Source: Bacillota bacterium (GTDB taxonomy: Bacteria; Bacillota; Clostridia; Oscillospirales; Oscillospiraceae). Taken from it: a stretch of DNA of 12,853 nucleotides. The notes beneath the pieces were generated by a model. It saw nothing but the letters and a program-made list of their open reading frames with translations. It was not told the origin of the DNA and searched no databases. The DNA is taken from NCBI GenBank assembly GCA_029777215.1, contig JAKOSQ010000157.1:1-12853 (forward strand). Direction: 5' to 3'. Of this stretch, positions 1 to 7,134 are shown one piece after another. The stretch's first letter is position 1, and the number at the start of each line of letters is the position of its first letter. The position numbers and the translations under genes are program-made.

Positions 1-297
1 GGCTCCATCGCGGCCTACTATCTCGACCGCATCGTCTGCCCGCGCATGATCGACAACCGCGACAATCTGCATGAGCTCATCATCAACCGCGCCAAGGAAT
101 ACAAGGTCGACGGCCTCATCTACGAGAAGATGCAGAACTGCGAGTGCTGGGGCGGCGAGAACACCTTCCTCGAGCCGATGCTCAAGGAAGCAGAAATTCC
201 TCTCCTCTATCTGGAGCGCGAGGAGAAGCTGGCTAACCTCGGACAGCTTGAGATTCGCGCCGAAGCATTTGTCGAGATGATCGAAAAGGAGGACTAA
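1..297 (+). CDS. 2-hydroxyacyl-CoA dehydratase subunit (HgdB/FldC-like), C-terminal part only
   Basis: The reading frame is open from the first base and ends with TAA at 295-297, so the gene begins outside the window and only the last 98 residues are visible. The end resembles the C-terminus of the 2-hydroxyacyl-CoA dehydratase D-component family (HgdB, FldB/FldC, HadB/HadC). It has a segment reading VDGLIYEKMQNCECWGGE, then IPLLYLERE, then a closing helix GQLEIRAEAFVEMIE. In this family a cysteine at about the position of the NCEC pair ligates the subunit's [4Fe-4S] cluster; two cysteines are present here, two residues apart. The family removes water from (R)-2-hydroxyacyl-CoA thioesters in the cytoplasm of strict anaerobes, using an ATP-dependent activator protein that is not in this window. 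The next gene starts two bases after the stop, so the two are surely co-transcribed and probably form a heterodimer. The substrate cannot be deduced. Confidence 0.88.
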   Translation, partial: GSIAAYYLDRIVCPRMIDNRDNLHELIINRAKEYKVDGLIYEKMQNCECWGGENTFLEPMLKEAEIPLLYLEREEKLANLGQLEIRAEAFVEMIEKED

Positions 298-299
298 TC

Positions 300-1589
300 A
301 TGCAGGATCTGAATATGCCCAAGGTGCTCAGCGGCGAAATGAGCACCCTTGATTACATCGCCAGCACCGCGGAGGGCAAGCAGGCTCACGCGGTGGAAAA
401 GAACCCGGATATGCTCTGGGTCTACGACATCCAGGTCGCCCAGTGGGCGCAGATCAGAGACGCGCACAAGAACGGCAAAAAGGTCATCGCCTTCGGCGGC
501 CCGGTGCCGGTTGACCTCATGTACGCCTTTGACTGCCAGCCGTATTACCTCGACCAGCTCCCGCTGAGCACCGCGCCGAACGTCGACATGACCGCGAAGT
601 TCGTTGATCTGTGCGAAGCGCACACGAACCAGAGCATGTGCTCCATCGACAAGGTCGAAATGGGCGCGCTGCTGGCAGACCAGGTCGGTGTCAAGCCGGA
701 CGCTTTCGTCTACTCCACCGTCCCCTGCGACTCCTCCCGTATCGCTTACCCGGTTATGGAGAAGATCTGGAACGTCCCGACCTTCAACGTCGACCTCCCC
801 TTCCGCAGAGACAGGCGCGGCGAGGATTACCTCATCGCCCAGACCAAGGAATTTATCACGTTCATGGAAGAACTCACCGGCACGAAGCTCGACTGGGAAA
901 AGTTCAAGGAGTCCATGAAAGTCGCCAACCACACCAACGAACTGATTGAAAAGTGCGCGGACCTCCGCAAGCACACCCCCTGCCCGCTGCCCGGCACCCT
1001 CCTCGTCACCAACGCCTGCATGAGCGGCCAGGCAGCCGACCCTGCCATGGCCACCTTCCTCGAGAAGGAAGTTGAGACTGGCGAGATGATGCTCGACCTC
1101 GGCATGGGCGCCTGCATGAACGGCGAAAAGTACCGTATGCTCTTCCTCCAGAACATGCTCTGGACCAGCCTGAAGTCTTACGGATACCTCGAAAGAGAAT
1201 ACGGCGCCATCTGCATTATGGACGTTCTCGGCCACTTCAAGGGCGACTTCTATGAGCACATGGACGACAAGGAAGACTGCTTCCGCATCATGTCCCACAA
1301 GATGATGAACCTTCCGATGATCCACGGCGCAGCCGGTCCTGTCGAGTATTACCAGGACCGTATCAGCTACCTCATGGACAACTTCAACATCAACACCTCG
1401 GTGTTCCTCGGCCACGTCGGCTGCAAGCACACCTGGGCCTCCACGAAGATCCTCTCCGACTTCATCCAGGCGAAGTATGGCATCCCGACCCTGCTGCTCG
1501 ACGTCGACTGCATCGACGGCCGTTACAAGGGCGCGGAGGAAGTCCAGAACGCCATCGCAGTGTATCTTGAAAATGTCGTCAAGCTCTAA
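300..1589 (+). CDS. 2-hydroxyacyl-CoA dehydratase family subunit, complete
   Basis: This 429-residue protein belongs to the 2-hydroxyacyl-CoA dehydratase / benzoyl-CoA reductase subunit family. An early domain opens with GKKVIAFGGPVPVDLMYAF (residues 59-77). The family's three cluster-ligand cysteines are best matched by C114 (NQSMCSIDK), C143 (VPCDSSR) and C375 (VGCKHTW), spread along the chain as expected for one [4Fe-4S] cluster per subunit. The C-terminus (IPTLLLDVDCIDGR, then a helix) repeats the pattern of the upstream subunit, which suggests an ancient duplication. The start is supported by AAGGAGG at 286-292, seven bases before ATG and inside the end of the preceding gene. Length fits the larger subunit (about 400-480 residues). 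Possible roles include dehydration of lactoyl-, 2-hydroxyglutaryl-, 2-hydroxyisocaproyl- or aryl-lactoyl-CoA in amino-acid fermentation. Neither the activator ATPase nor a CoA transferase is visible to decide between them. Confidence 0.9.
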   Translation: MQDLNMPKVLSGEMSTLDYIASTAEGKQAHAVEKNPDMLWVYDIQVAQWAQIRDAHKNGKKVIAFGGPVPVDLMYAFDCQPYYLDQLPLSTAPNVDMTAKFVDLCEAHTNQSMCSIDKVEMGALLADQVGVKPDAFVYSTVPCDSSRIAYPVMEKIWNVPTFNVDLPFRRDRRGEDYLIAQTKEFITFMEELTGTKLDWEKFKESMKVANHTNELIEKCADLRKHTPCPLPGTLLVTNACMSGQAADPAMATFLEKEVETGEMMLDLGMGACMNGEKYRMLFLQNMLWTSLKSYGYLEREYGAICIMDVLGHFKGDFYEHMDDKEDCFRIMSHKMMNLPMIHGAAGPVEYYQDRISYLMDNFNINTSVFLGHVGCKHTWASTKILSDFIQAKYGIPTLLLDVDCIDGRYKGAEEVQNAIAVYLENVVKL

Positions 1590-1618
1590 GCTCTCTCCAT
1601 AATTATACTCCCCAGCAA

Positions 1619-1648
1619 AAAGGGCCGCCCCATCCGGGGCGGCCCTTT
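1619..1648 (-). terminator. Strong hairpin, probably the terminator of the minus-strand ABC operon
   Basis: A perfect 10-bp GC-rich stem (1622-1631 with 1636-1645) closes a 4-base loop. Read on the minus strand the stem is followed by TTTTT, as in an intrinsic terminator. Read on the plus strand it is followed only by TTTGATC, a much weaker U-tract. It lies about 100 bases past the stop of the minus-strand permease gene and 30 bases past the dehydratase stop. It may work weakly in both directions. Confidence 0.75.
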
Positions 1649-1650
1649 GA

Positions 1651-1677
1651 TCAAAGCGGTCCTGCGGACTGCTTTGA
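1651..1677. repeat. Inverted repeat (12-bp stem, 3-base loop) in the convergent intergenic region
   Basis: TCAAAGCGGTCC (1651-1662) pairs with GGACTGCTTTGA (1666-1677) with one G-T wobble around a TGC loop. No U-tract follows on either strand, so it is not a terminator by itself. Directly after it, a smaller 6-bp stem (1697-1702 with 1706-1711, loop ATT) lies before the next terminator hairpin. TGAGG at 1675-1679 could instead pair with CCTCA at 1699-1703, so an alternative fold competes with both. This looks like a REP-like intergenic palindrome or an RNA 3'-end structure; I do not recognise the family. Confidence 0.6.
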
Positions 1678-1715
1678 GGAACTGCACTGCGCGCTGCGCC
1701 TCATTGAGGCGAAGA

Positions 1716-1746
1716 CCGGGCGCTCCAAAGGAGCGCCCGGCTTTTT
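1716..1746 (+). terminator. Intrinsic terminator of the dehydratase operon
   Basis: A perfect 11-bp stem (1716-1726 with 1730-1740) with an AAA loop is followed by C, TTTTT, G and TTTT on the plus strand. The U-rich tail runs into the stop codon of the convergent permease gene (1750-1752). On the minus strand the stem is followed by TCTTCGCC, a poor U-tract, so the direction is plus. Confidence 0.8.
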
Positions 1747-1749
1747 GTT

Positions 1750-3765
1750 TTATCCGATCGCGGGGGTGGTGACGGGATCGCCGTACTTGACAACGTCCGT
1801 CTGGGGGACGGGGTTGCCGTCCTTTACCGCCTTCGCCTGCAGCTTTTCGCTCTCGCCCATGGTGATGAGCTTGAGCTTGTAGTGGCTCTCAATCCAGTCG
1901 TAGGTGCGGCTGGCGTCGAGCGTCAGCGTCGTGCGGAAACTGTCGCCGACGTATTTGTCGCTGTGCGGCCCTTTTTTCGGGTTCAGCTGCTGGACGTCAA
2001 AGCTGATCGTGCAGTCGAGCACGCGGGTGTTGTAGCTTTCGTCCGCGGTGATCCAGATCTTGCCGAGCTTGCGCTCGTTCGTGTCCGGGACGATGCAGTT
2101 CTGGTACAGGTCGAGCATCTCGTCCGAGGACAGAGCGATCGAGACATACTGGTTATTCTCGCTGTCAAAGTAGCTGATCTGCGGGTTGAGGATCGTCGAG
2201 ATGTTCACGGGGACGCTCAGCTGCTTGCGCGTCTGTACGGCCTCCTGCGAATTGAGCAGTTCGGCGAGGTCCGAAAGGTCGTTCTCCTTCGCGGAGCTGT
2301 AGAGCGTGTAGCCGCGGAAGAGCTGACCGCCGTCCTTGAGCTGGTATGTGAACTGAACGCTGTAGCTGATACCGCCCTGGTTCGCCATATATTCGGCGTA
2401 GGCGGCGTTGTTAATGTCCTTGTGCTCGATGATGTTCTTTTGCAGCGCGAGCGCGGCGGCGATGCTCTCGGGTTCCTTGAGCTCGCCCTCTGTGCCGCCG
2501 AAGTCGGCGCTGATGTTCACGCCCGCCACATCGGCTGCGTCGGGCTGGCGGCGCTCAAAACCGAAGGCGTCAAAGCGCAGGCAAAGCAGCAGCGCGAGGA
2601 TGACCCCGCAGCTGACGCTGAAGCCCAGCCACTTGCCGGTGAAGACGCGCAGCGTCTTCTGCATGAGCATTTCGGAGGCAAAGTAGCCGATGAAGCCGCC
2701 GAGCAGCATATAGAAGAACATGGCGATGAGCTTGCCGGTGTCCGTGTAGGTCGGCTCGCCGTTGCCGTTGATCATGGAAAACAGAATGATACCCAGCATG
2801 AGCGCGCCGCCGGCGGTCATGCAGTATTTGAAGGCGGGCTTGAGGGGCTGCAGGGCGACGACGTCGCCGACCGTCTCCATACGGCGGCGCTTGATGATGA
2901 GCGTTGCAAAAACGGCAAAGGCGACGCCCACGAGCGCGTAGACTGCGAGCATGACCCAGTGACCGTAGAGGTAGCCGGTGGCGAGCGTCTCAGTGTCCGA
3001 GACCTGGTGCGCGACCTGCGTGAGGTCGCTGCGGGTGAGGACGACGGCCGGGGAGAACCAGTTCGCCCCTTGGAGCGAGCCGGCCTGGCCGGAAAAGCCG
3101 TAGACAAAGTAGCGCATCACGGCAGAGATCATCTCCGCGAAGCCCCAAACGGCGAAGTTCAGCACGAAGTAGACGAAGGGGAGCACGAAGAGATTGCCCG
3201 TGAAGCTCGCGCAGAGCGTGGCAAAGCCGTAGAAAAACAGGTCCATCAGACTCACGATGGCGAGCCACTGGAAAATGTAGGCGCTGTCAAAGCCGGCCTT
3301 CGCGCCGTAGGCCGAGCCGACGGCGAGCGTGATGAGGCATACGGCGACGTTGATGAGCAGCATCAGCGAGATGCCGGAGAGCATCTGCGTGCGGACTATG
3401 TCCTGCCGCTTCATCGGCAGCGAGCCCATCGCCGAAACGGCGCGGGGGTTGTAGAGGTAGCTGTAGGCCGCCATTGCCACGAGCACGCAGAAGATGATCG
3501 CCATGATCGTGCCGCCGGTCGTCGCCATATTCAGCACCTGATTTCCGAAGCTCGCGGCCGACGAGGTTGTGAACTGCATGCCGTTGTCTCCGGTGGTACC
3601 CGGCATCGTGTCCGCCGCCCAGCGTACCGTCCTCGCGAGCTGGTTTCCGAGCGCGACGGGCATCAGCAGCACCCAGATTGCGCCGTAGGCCGTGAACAGC
3701 GGCCAAAAGCGTTTCCAGAGGCCGAAGAACAGCGTTTTGTTAAAGGATGACGTTTTTGACTTCAT
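1750..3765 (-). CDS. ABC-2-type transporter membrane protein with large C-terminal exported domain
   Basis: This 671-residue protein has about nine hydrophobic segments (roughly residues 22-42, 86-105, 128-152, 163-187, 190-215, 268-291, 313-332, 345-366, 379-399). A largely hydrophilic C-terminal domain of about 270 residues follows (400-671), rich in Asp, Glu, Lys and Tyr and presumably outside the membrane. A SLPMKRQDIVRTQML segment (115-129) after the second membrane span is typical of ABC-2 permeases. It resembles clostridial permeases annotated with a DUF6449-type C-terminus, but that is from memory. The start is ATG at 3765. GGGAGG at 3774-3779 lies eight bases upstream, whereas an in-frame GTG at 3774 would overlap this ribosome-binding site. 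The gene overlaps the ATPase gene by 26 bases, implying coupled translation. It is presumably the membrane partner of that ATPase; the substrate is unknown, with lipid, antibiotic or peptide stress as possibilities. Confidence 0.82.
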   Translation of the reverse strand: MKSKTSSFNKTLFFGLWKRFWPLFTAYGAIWVLLMPVALGNQLARTVRWAADTMPGTTGDNGMQFTTSSAASFGNQVLNMATTGGTIMAIIFCVLVAMAAYSYLYNPRAVSAMGSLPMKRQDIVRTQMLSGISLMLLINVAVCLITLAVGSAYGAKAGFDSAYIFQWLAIVSLMDLFFYGFATLCASFTGNLFVLPFVYFVLNFAVWGFAEMISAVMRYFVYGFSGQAGSLQGANWFSPAVVLTRSDLTQVAHQVSDTETLATGYLYGHWVMLAVYALVGVAFAVFATLIIKRRRMETVGDVVALQPLKPAFKYCMTAGGALMLGIILFSMINGNGEPTYTDTGKLIAMFFYMLLGGFIGYFASEMLMQKTLRVFTGKWLGFSVSCGVILALLLCLRFDAFGFERRQPDAADVAGVNISADFGGTEGELKEPESIAAALALQKNIIEHKDINNAAYAEYMANQGGISYSVQFTYQLKDGGQLFRGYTLYSSAKENDLSDLAELLNSQEAVQTRKQLSVPVNISTILNPQISYFDSENNQYVSIALSSDEMLDLYQNCIVPDTNERKLGKIWITADESYNTRVLDCTISFDVQQLNPKKGPHSDKYVGDSFRTTLTLDASRTYDWIESHYKLKLITMGESEKLQAKAVKDGNPVPQTDVVKYGDPVTTPAIG

Positions 3766-4633
3766 AGTGCTCACCTCCCAGTTCGTAAATAAAGATCTCC
3801 TCGAGCGATAGCGGGATCACGTCCATGAACAGCGGCTCGCAGGTCGCGAGAGTGTTCGTGATCTCCTCCGTGACACCCCGGATGATGAGCGTCTGCAGCC
3901 GCCCGGTGCTGCTCTGGTGCAGGATGTTGAGACCCTCGGGCAGCACGCTGCCGTCCGGCAGCGCGAGCTGGACTTTCGCGATGTTCTCCTGCAGCTCCGA
4001 GAGACTGCGCTCCAGAAGGAGCTTGCCCTTGTTCATGATGCCGACGTGGTCGCAGATGTCCTCGAGCTCGCGCAGGTTGTGCGAGGAGACGAGCACGGTC
4101 GTGCCGTTTTCCGCAACGTCCGCCATAATGATGCTCCAGACCTGCCGGCGCATGACGGGGTCGAGCCCGTCGACCGGCTCGTCGAGCACGAGCACTTTCG
4201 GGCACATCGACATCGTAAGCCAGAAGGCCGCCTGCTTCTGCATGCCCTTGGAGAGGGAGCGTATCTTCATGTTTTCGTTGAGGTCAAAGGCCTCGCGCAG
4301 CTTCTCGTAACGCTCGACCGAGAAGGTCGGGCGCACGCCCCTGTAAAACTTCATCATGTCCCGGATCGAAGCCTGCGTGTAGAAAAAGACGTCGTCGGGG
4401 ATATAGGCGATGTCATTTTTGATCTTCGGGTTTTCAAACACCGGCTCGCCGGCGACAGTGATCTCGCCCGCGTCCTGACGGTAGATGCCGGTGATGTGGC
4501 GAATGATCGTGGATTTTCCCGCGCCGTTGGGCCCGACGAGTCCGTAGATCGAGCCCTCTGGCACGTTCATCGTCAGGCCGTCGAGCGCCTTGAAGCCGTC
4601 GAAGCGCTTTACGACGTTTTTGACTTCAATCAT
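3740..4633 (-). CDS. ABC transporter ATP-binding protein (YtrB-like)
   Basis: This 297-residue ATPase carries Walker A GPNGAGKS (34-41), a signature LSKGMQKQ (127-134) in the degenerate form usual for ABC-2 systems, Walker B VLVLDEP (147-153) followed by VDGLDP, and switch histidine H185 (SSHNLRE). The Q-loop position reads IAYIPDD (75-81) with no glutamine, also seen in this subfamily. About 85 residues after the core form an accessory C-terminal domain. A longer in-frame reading from 4903 is rejected because it runs through the regulator gene in another frame and has no family similarity. ATG at 4633 has GGGAGG seven bases upstream, and it overlaps the regulator's stop as ATGA. The protein energises the permease encoded next, at the inner face of the membrane. 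The GntR-ATPase-permease order is the classic YtrA-type, often inducible, efflux or envelope-stress operon. Confidence 0.93.
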   Translation of the reverse strand: MIEVKNVVKRFDGFKALDGLTMNVPEGSIYGLVGPNGAGKSTIIRHITGIYRQDAGEITVAGEPVFENPKIKNDIAYIPDDVFFYTQASIRDMMKFYRGVRPTFSVERYEKLREAFDLNENMKIRSLSKGMQKQAAFWLTMSMCPKVLVLDEPVDGLDPVMRRQVWSIIMADVAENGTTVLVSSHNLRELEDICDHVGIMNKGKLLLERSLSELQENIAKVQLALPDGSVLPEGLNILHQSSTGRLQTLIIRGVTEEITNTLATCEPLFMDVIPLSLEEIFIYELGGEHYEVKNVIL

Positions 4634-5004
4634 GCTCTGACCTCCCTGTTTTGTGAATTTTTGATGTGCGCACAGATACTGTCCGCCGTTTCTCCGACGT
4701 GCAGAAGCTCTGTAATGTTCCCGTCGAGCCTTGCGTAGAGCTCTGTCTTGCGCAGACTCACCGCCTCGCGGCACTCGGCCACAAAGCTGCCCTTGCCGGG
4801 CACCGAGTAGATATAGCCCTCGGATTCCAGCTCGCGGTAAGCCTTCTGGATTGTGTTGGGGTTGATGGCAAGCTCGCCCGCAAGCTCGCGGACGGACGGG
4901 CATTTTTCGTCCGTCTGCATCGCACCGGTCAAAATCGCCAGCCGCAGACCGTCCTTGACCTGCTCATAGATGGGACGCGCGTCCCTATAGTTGATTGAAA
5001 ACAC
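4630..5004 (-). CDS. GntR family transcriptional regulator, YtrA subfamily
   Basis: This 124-residue protein has an N-terminal winged-helix domain with the GntR signature: PIYEQVKDGLRLAILTG (11-27), PSVRELAGELAINPNTIQKAY (36-56) and GYIYSVPGKGSFVAE (63-77). Only a short helical tail of about 45 residues follows. That lack of a full effector domain defines the YtrA subfamily, whose members usually repress their own ABC transporter operon. The start is GTG at 5004: GGAGG at 5012-5016 is seven bases away, and an overlapping ATG at 5006 is in another frame. Residue C35 occupies the place where relatives often have leucine (LPSVREL), which may be neutral. The stop overlaps the ATPase start by four bases, so the two are translationally coupled. 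The effector is unknown. Confidence 0.93.
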   Translation of the reverse strand: MFSINYRDARPIYEQVKDGLRLAILTGAMQTDEKCPSVRELAGELAINPNTIQKAYRELESEGYIYSVPGKGSFVAECREAVSLRKTELYARLDGNITELLHVGETADSICAHIKNSQNREVRA

Positions 5005-5030
5005 ATGCTCACCTCCGTGATTGCATTACT

Positions 5031-5060
5031 GTACTATTCGTACTAACACAGACAATGTAC
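5031..5060. promoter_or_regulatory. Candidate GntR/YtrA operator: GTAC half-sites
   Basis: GTAC-N5-GTAC lies at 5031-5043, with a third GTAC at 5057-5060 overlapping the predicted -10 box of the regulator promoter. On the minus strand the first pair also reads as two direct TAGTAC copies nine bases apart. Symmetric GTAC-type sites just downstream of the start point suit autorepression by a dimeric YtrA-type protein. The assignment is an inference from position and symmetry. Confidence 0.5.
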
Positions 5061-5082
5061 ACGTCTTTGCGCCGCTTGTCAA
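5054..5082 (-). promoter_or_regulatory. Promoter of the GntR-ABC operon
   Basis: On the minus strand a perfect -35 TTGACA (5077-5082) is followed after 17 bases by TACATT (5054-5059, four of six matches to TATAAT). Upstream of the -35, two runs of six A (plus strand 5084-5089 and 5094-5099) are exactly ten bases apart, like an UP element or a bend. Transcription would begin near 5047, about 43 bases before the GTG start. Confidence 0.75.
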
Positions 5083-5108
5083 GAAAAAACTGCAAAAAAG
5101 ACTTTAAC

Positions 5109-5134
5109 GCTCCGCGTGAACGATTGCGCGGAGC
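5109..5134. repeat. Inverted repeat over the -35 region of the mnmG promoter
   Basis: GCTCCGCG (5109-5116) is perfectly inverted as CGCGGAGC (5127-5134) across a 10-base spacer. The right arm covers part of the predicted -35 box (5124-5129). It could be an operator for an unidentified regulator. It is not followed by a U-tract, so it is not a good terminator. Confidence 0.45.
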
Positions 5135-5152
5135 TGCTGTGCAGAGTATAAT
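5124..5152 (+). promoter_or_regulatory. Candidate promoter of mnmG-mnmA
   Basis: A perfect TATAAT (5147-5152) is preceded by TTGCGC (5124-5129, three of six matches to TTGACA) at 17-base spacing. It lies divergent to the GntR promoter and would give a leader of about 90 bases before the mnmG start at 5250. Confidence 0.65.
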
Positions 5153-5182
5153 ATAGTGTCTGCGTATGTGCGGATGTCTACC

Positions 5183-5214
5183 CGGCGCGGCGGAAAAAAT
5201 TTCTGTCCGCGCCG
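5183..5214 (+). other. Hairpin in the mnmG 5' leader
   Basis: CGGCGCGG (5183-5190) pairs perfectly with CCGCGCCG (5207-5214). An inner GAAA/TTTC pairing can extend it. It lies in the predicted untranslated leader, 35 bases before the mnmG start. It matches no riboswitch I recognise and there is no U-run immediately after it, so any regulatory role is speculative. Confidence 0.4.
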
Positions 5215-5249
5215 TTCAAAGAGAGTTTTTGCCCGAGGAGGCATTTTTT

Positions 5250-7133
5250 ATGATCTATAACGCGGGAAGCTGCGACGTCGCCGTCATCGGCGCGGGCCAT
5301 GCCGGCATCGAGGCTGCGCTGGCCGCCGCGCGGCTGGGCCTTGACACCATTATTTTCACGATCAACCTCGACACCTGCGGCAACATGCCCTGCAACCCCG
5401 CCATCGGCGGCACCGGCAAGGGTCACCTCGTCCGCGAGCTCGACGCCCTCGGCGGCGAAATGGCTGTCGCGGCGGACAAGGCCTGCATCCAGTACCGGAT
5501 GCTTAACGTCGGCAAAGGTCCGGCGGTGCACTCTCTGCGCGCGCAGGCCGACCGGCGGAAATACCAGAATGTGATGAAGCACACACTCGAGCTGCAGGAA
5601 AATCTGCGCGTCAAGCAAGCCGAGATCGTCGACATCAACGTCGAGGACGGGCGCGTCACCGGCGTCGTCACCGCGACCGGCGCGACCTACGCCTGCCGTG
5701 CGGCCATTGTCTGCACCGGCACCTATCTGCGCGGCCGCGTCATCATCGGGGATTTTCTCAAGGACTCGGGGCCGGACGGCGTCGCCCCCGCCGGGCCGCT
5801 CGCCCCGCGTCTCGCGGCGCTCGGCCTCAACATGCGCCGCTTCAAGACCGGCACGCCCCCGCGCGTCAACCGTCGGACCGTCGACTTTTCGCAGATGGAA
5901 ATTCAGCCGGGCGACGAAGTCGTCGTGCCATTCTCCTTTCGGACGACAAACCCGCCCGAAAATCGCGCGGTGTGCTACTTAACCTACACCAGCGCCAAGA
6001 CACACGAGATCATCCGCGCGAACCTCTCGCGGTCGCCACTGTTCAGCGGGGTCATCGAGGGCGTCGGCCCGCGCTACTGCCCGTCGATCGAGGACAAGGT
6101 CGTCCGCTTTGCGGACAAGCCGCGCCACCAGCTCTTCATCGAGCCGATGGGCCTTGAGACGGAGGAGCTGTATGTGCAGGGCTTTTCCTCCTCGATGCCG
6201 GAGGAGGTCCAAATGGAGATGCTCCACTCGGTCCCCGGCCTCGAGCACGCCGAGGTCACGCGCACGGCCTACGCCATTGAGTACGACTGCGTCGACCCGA
6301 CAGAGCTCTACGCGACGCTCGAAACGAAGAAAATTTCCGGCCTATACGGCGCGGGCCAGTTTAACGGCTCCTCGGGCTACGAGGAGGCCGCCGCCCAGGG
6401 CCTCATGGCCGGAATCAACGCCGCGCTGAAGATCAAGGGCGAGCCGCCGCTCATTCTCAAGCGCAGCGACGGCTACATCGGCACCCTCATTGACGACCTC
6501 GTCACGAAGGGCACGAACGAGCCCTACCGCATGATGACCTCGCGCACGGAGTACCGTTTGCTGCTGCGGCAGGACAACGCAGACTTCCGGCTCACGAAGT
6601 TCGGCCGCCGTGTCAGCCTCGTTCCGGAGGAGCGTTACCAGGCGGTCGTCGAGAAATACGCGAAGGTGGACGCGGAAATCGCCCGCATGGAGACTTCCTT
6701 CGTCGCGCCGACCCCGGCGCTGTGCCAAATGCTCGAGGAAAAGGCCACGACCCCGCCCCCGAGCGGCATCAGTCTCGCGACGCTGCTGCGCCGGCCGGAG
6801 ATCAAATACGGCGACCTCGCGCCCTTCGACGCGGCGCGTCCGGCGCTGCCGCCGGACGTCACGGAGCAGGTCGAAATCCAGATGAAGTACGCGGGCTACA
6901 TCGACCGCCAGCTCCGGCAGGTCGCGGAGTTCACGCGCATGGAGGAAAAAAAGCTCCCGCCCGAGCTCGATTATGCGGCCATTGACGGTCTGCGCATCGA
7001 GGCGCGGCAAAAGCTCGGCAAGATCCGCCCGGAGAACTTCGGACAGGCCAGCCGCATTTCGGGCGTGTCGCCCGCGGATGTCGCGGCACTGATGGTCTGG
7101 TGTGAGGCGCATCCCAACGGAAAGGAAAGCTGA
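5250..7133 (+). CDS. mnmG: tRNA uridine-5-carboxymethylaminomethyl(34) synthesis enzyme MnmG (GidA)
   Basis: MnmG is the FAD-dependent partner of the GTPase MnmE. Together they attach an aminomethyl or carboxymethylaminomethyl group to C5 of the wobble uridine U34 in certain tRNAs. The protein is 627 residues, against 629 in E. coli. It shows the dinucleotide-binding VIGAGHAG (12-19), the family signature [20 protein letters not shown] (47-66) with conserved C48, and [11 protein letters not shown] with C277, matching the two functional cysteines of E. coli MnmG. The helical C-terminal domain that contacts MnmE and tRNA is present. The start is ATG at 5250 because AGGAGG (5236-5241) lies eight bases upstream; the longer in-frame start at 5166 has no ribosome-binding site. 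Unlike the common arrangement, mnmE and rsmG do not flank it; mnmA follows after one base. Confidence 0.97.
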   Translation: MIYNAGSCDVAVIGAGHAGIEAALAAARLGLDTIIFTINLDTCGNMPCNPAIGGTGKGHLVRELDALGGEMAVAADKACIQYRMLNVGKGPAVHSLRAQADRRKYQNVMKHTLELQENLRVKQAEIVDINVEDGRVTGVVTATGATYACRAAIVCTGTYLRGRVIIGDFLKDSGPDGVAPAGPLAPRLAALGLNMRRFKTGTPPRVNRRTVDFSQMEIQPGDEVVVPFSFRTTNPPENRAVCYLTYTSAKTHEIIRANLSRSPLFSGVIEGVGPRYCPSIEDKVVRFADKPRHQLFIEPMGLETEELYVQGFSSSMPEEVQMEMLHSVPGLEHAEVTRTAYAIEYDCVDPTELYATLETKKISGLYGAGQFNGSSGYEEAAAQGLMAGINAALKIKGEPPLILKRSDGYIGTLIDDLVTKGTNEPYRMMTSRTEYRLLLRQDNADFRLTKFGRRVSLVPEERYQAVVEKYAKVDAEIARMETSFVAPTPALCQMLEEKATTPPPSGISLATLLRRPEIKYGDLAPFDAARPALPPDVTEQVEIQMKYAGYIDRQLRQVAEFTRMEEKKLPPELDYAAIDGLRIEARQKLGKIRPENFGQASRISGVSPADVAALMVWCEAHPNGKES

Positions 7134-7134
7134 A

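Noticed and set aside
294-1430. Long open frame on the minus strand opposite the dehydratase gene
   Set aside because: It is a GC-rich shadow of a clearly recognisable gene. Its composition (rich in Val, His, Glu, Asp, Arg) has no domain, and no ribosome-binding site supports it.
1882-3750. 622-codon open frame on the plus strand opposite the permease gene
   Set aside because: It lies antisense to a membrane protein with clear hydrophobic spans. Its translation is charged and low in hydrophobic structure, typical of antisense to GC-rich coding DNA.
4634-4903. N-terminal extension of the ABC ATPase
   Set aside because: The extra residues overlap the GntR gene in another frame. The ATG at 4633 has a proper ribosome-binding site and matches the family's N-terminus.
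5166-5249. N-terminal extension of MnmG from the ATG at 5166
   Set aside because: It has no ribosome-binding site, lies just after the predicted promoter, and contains a strong hairpin. ATG at 5250 has AGGAGG at ideal spacing and gives the normal length.
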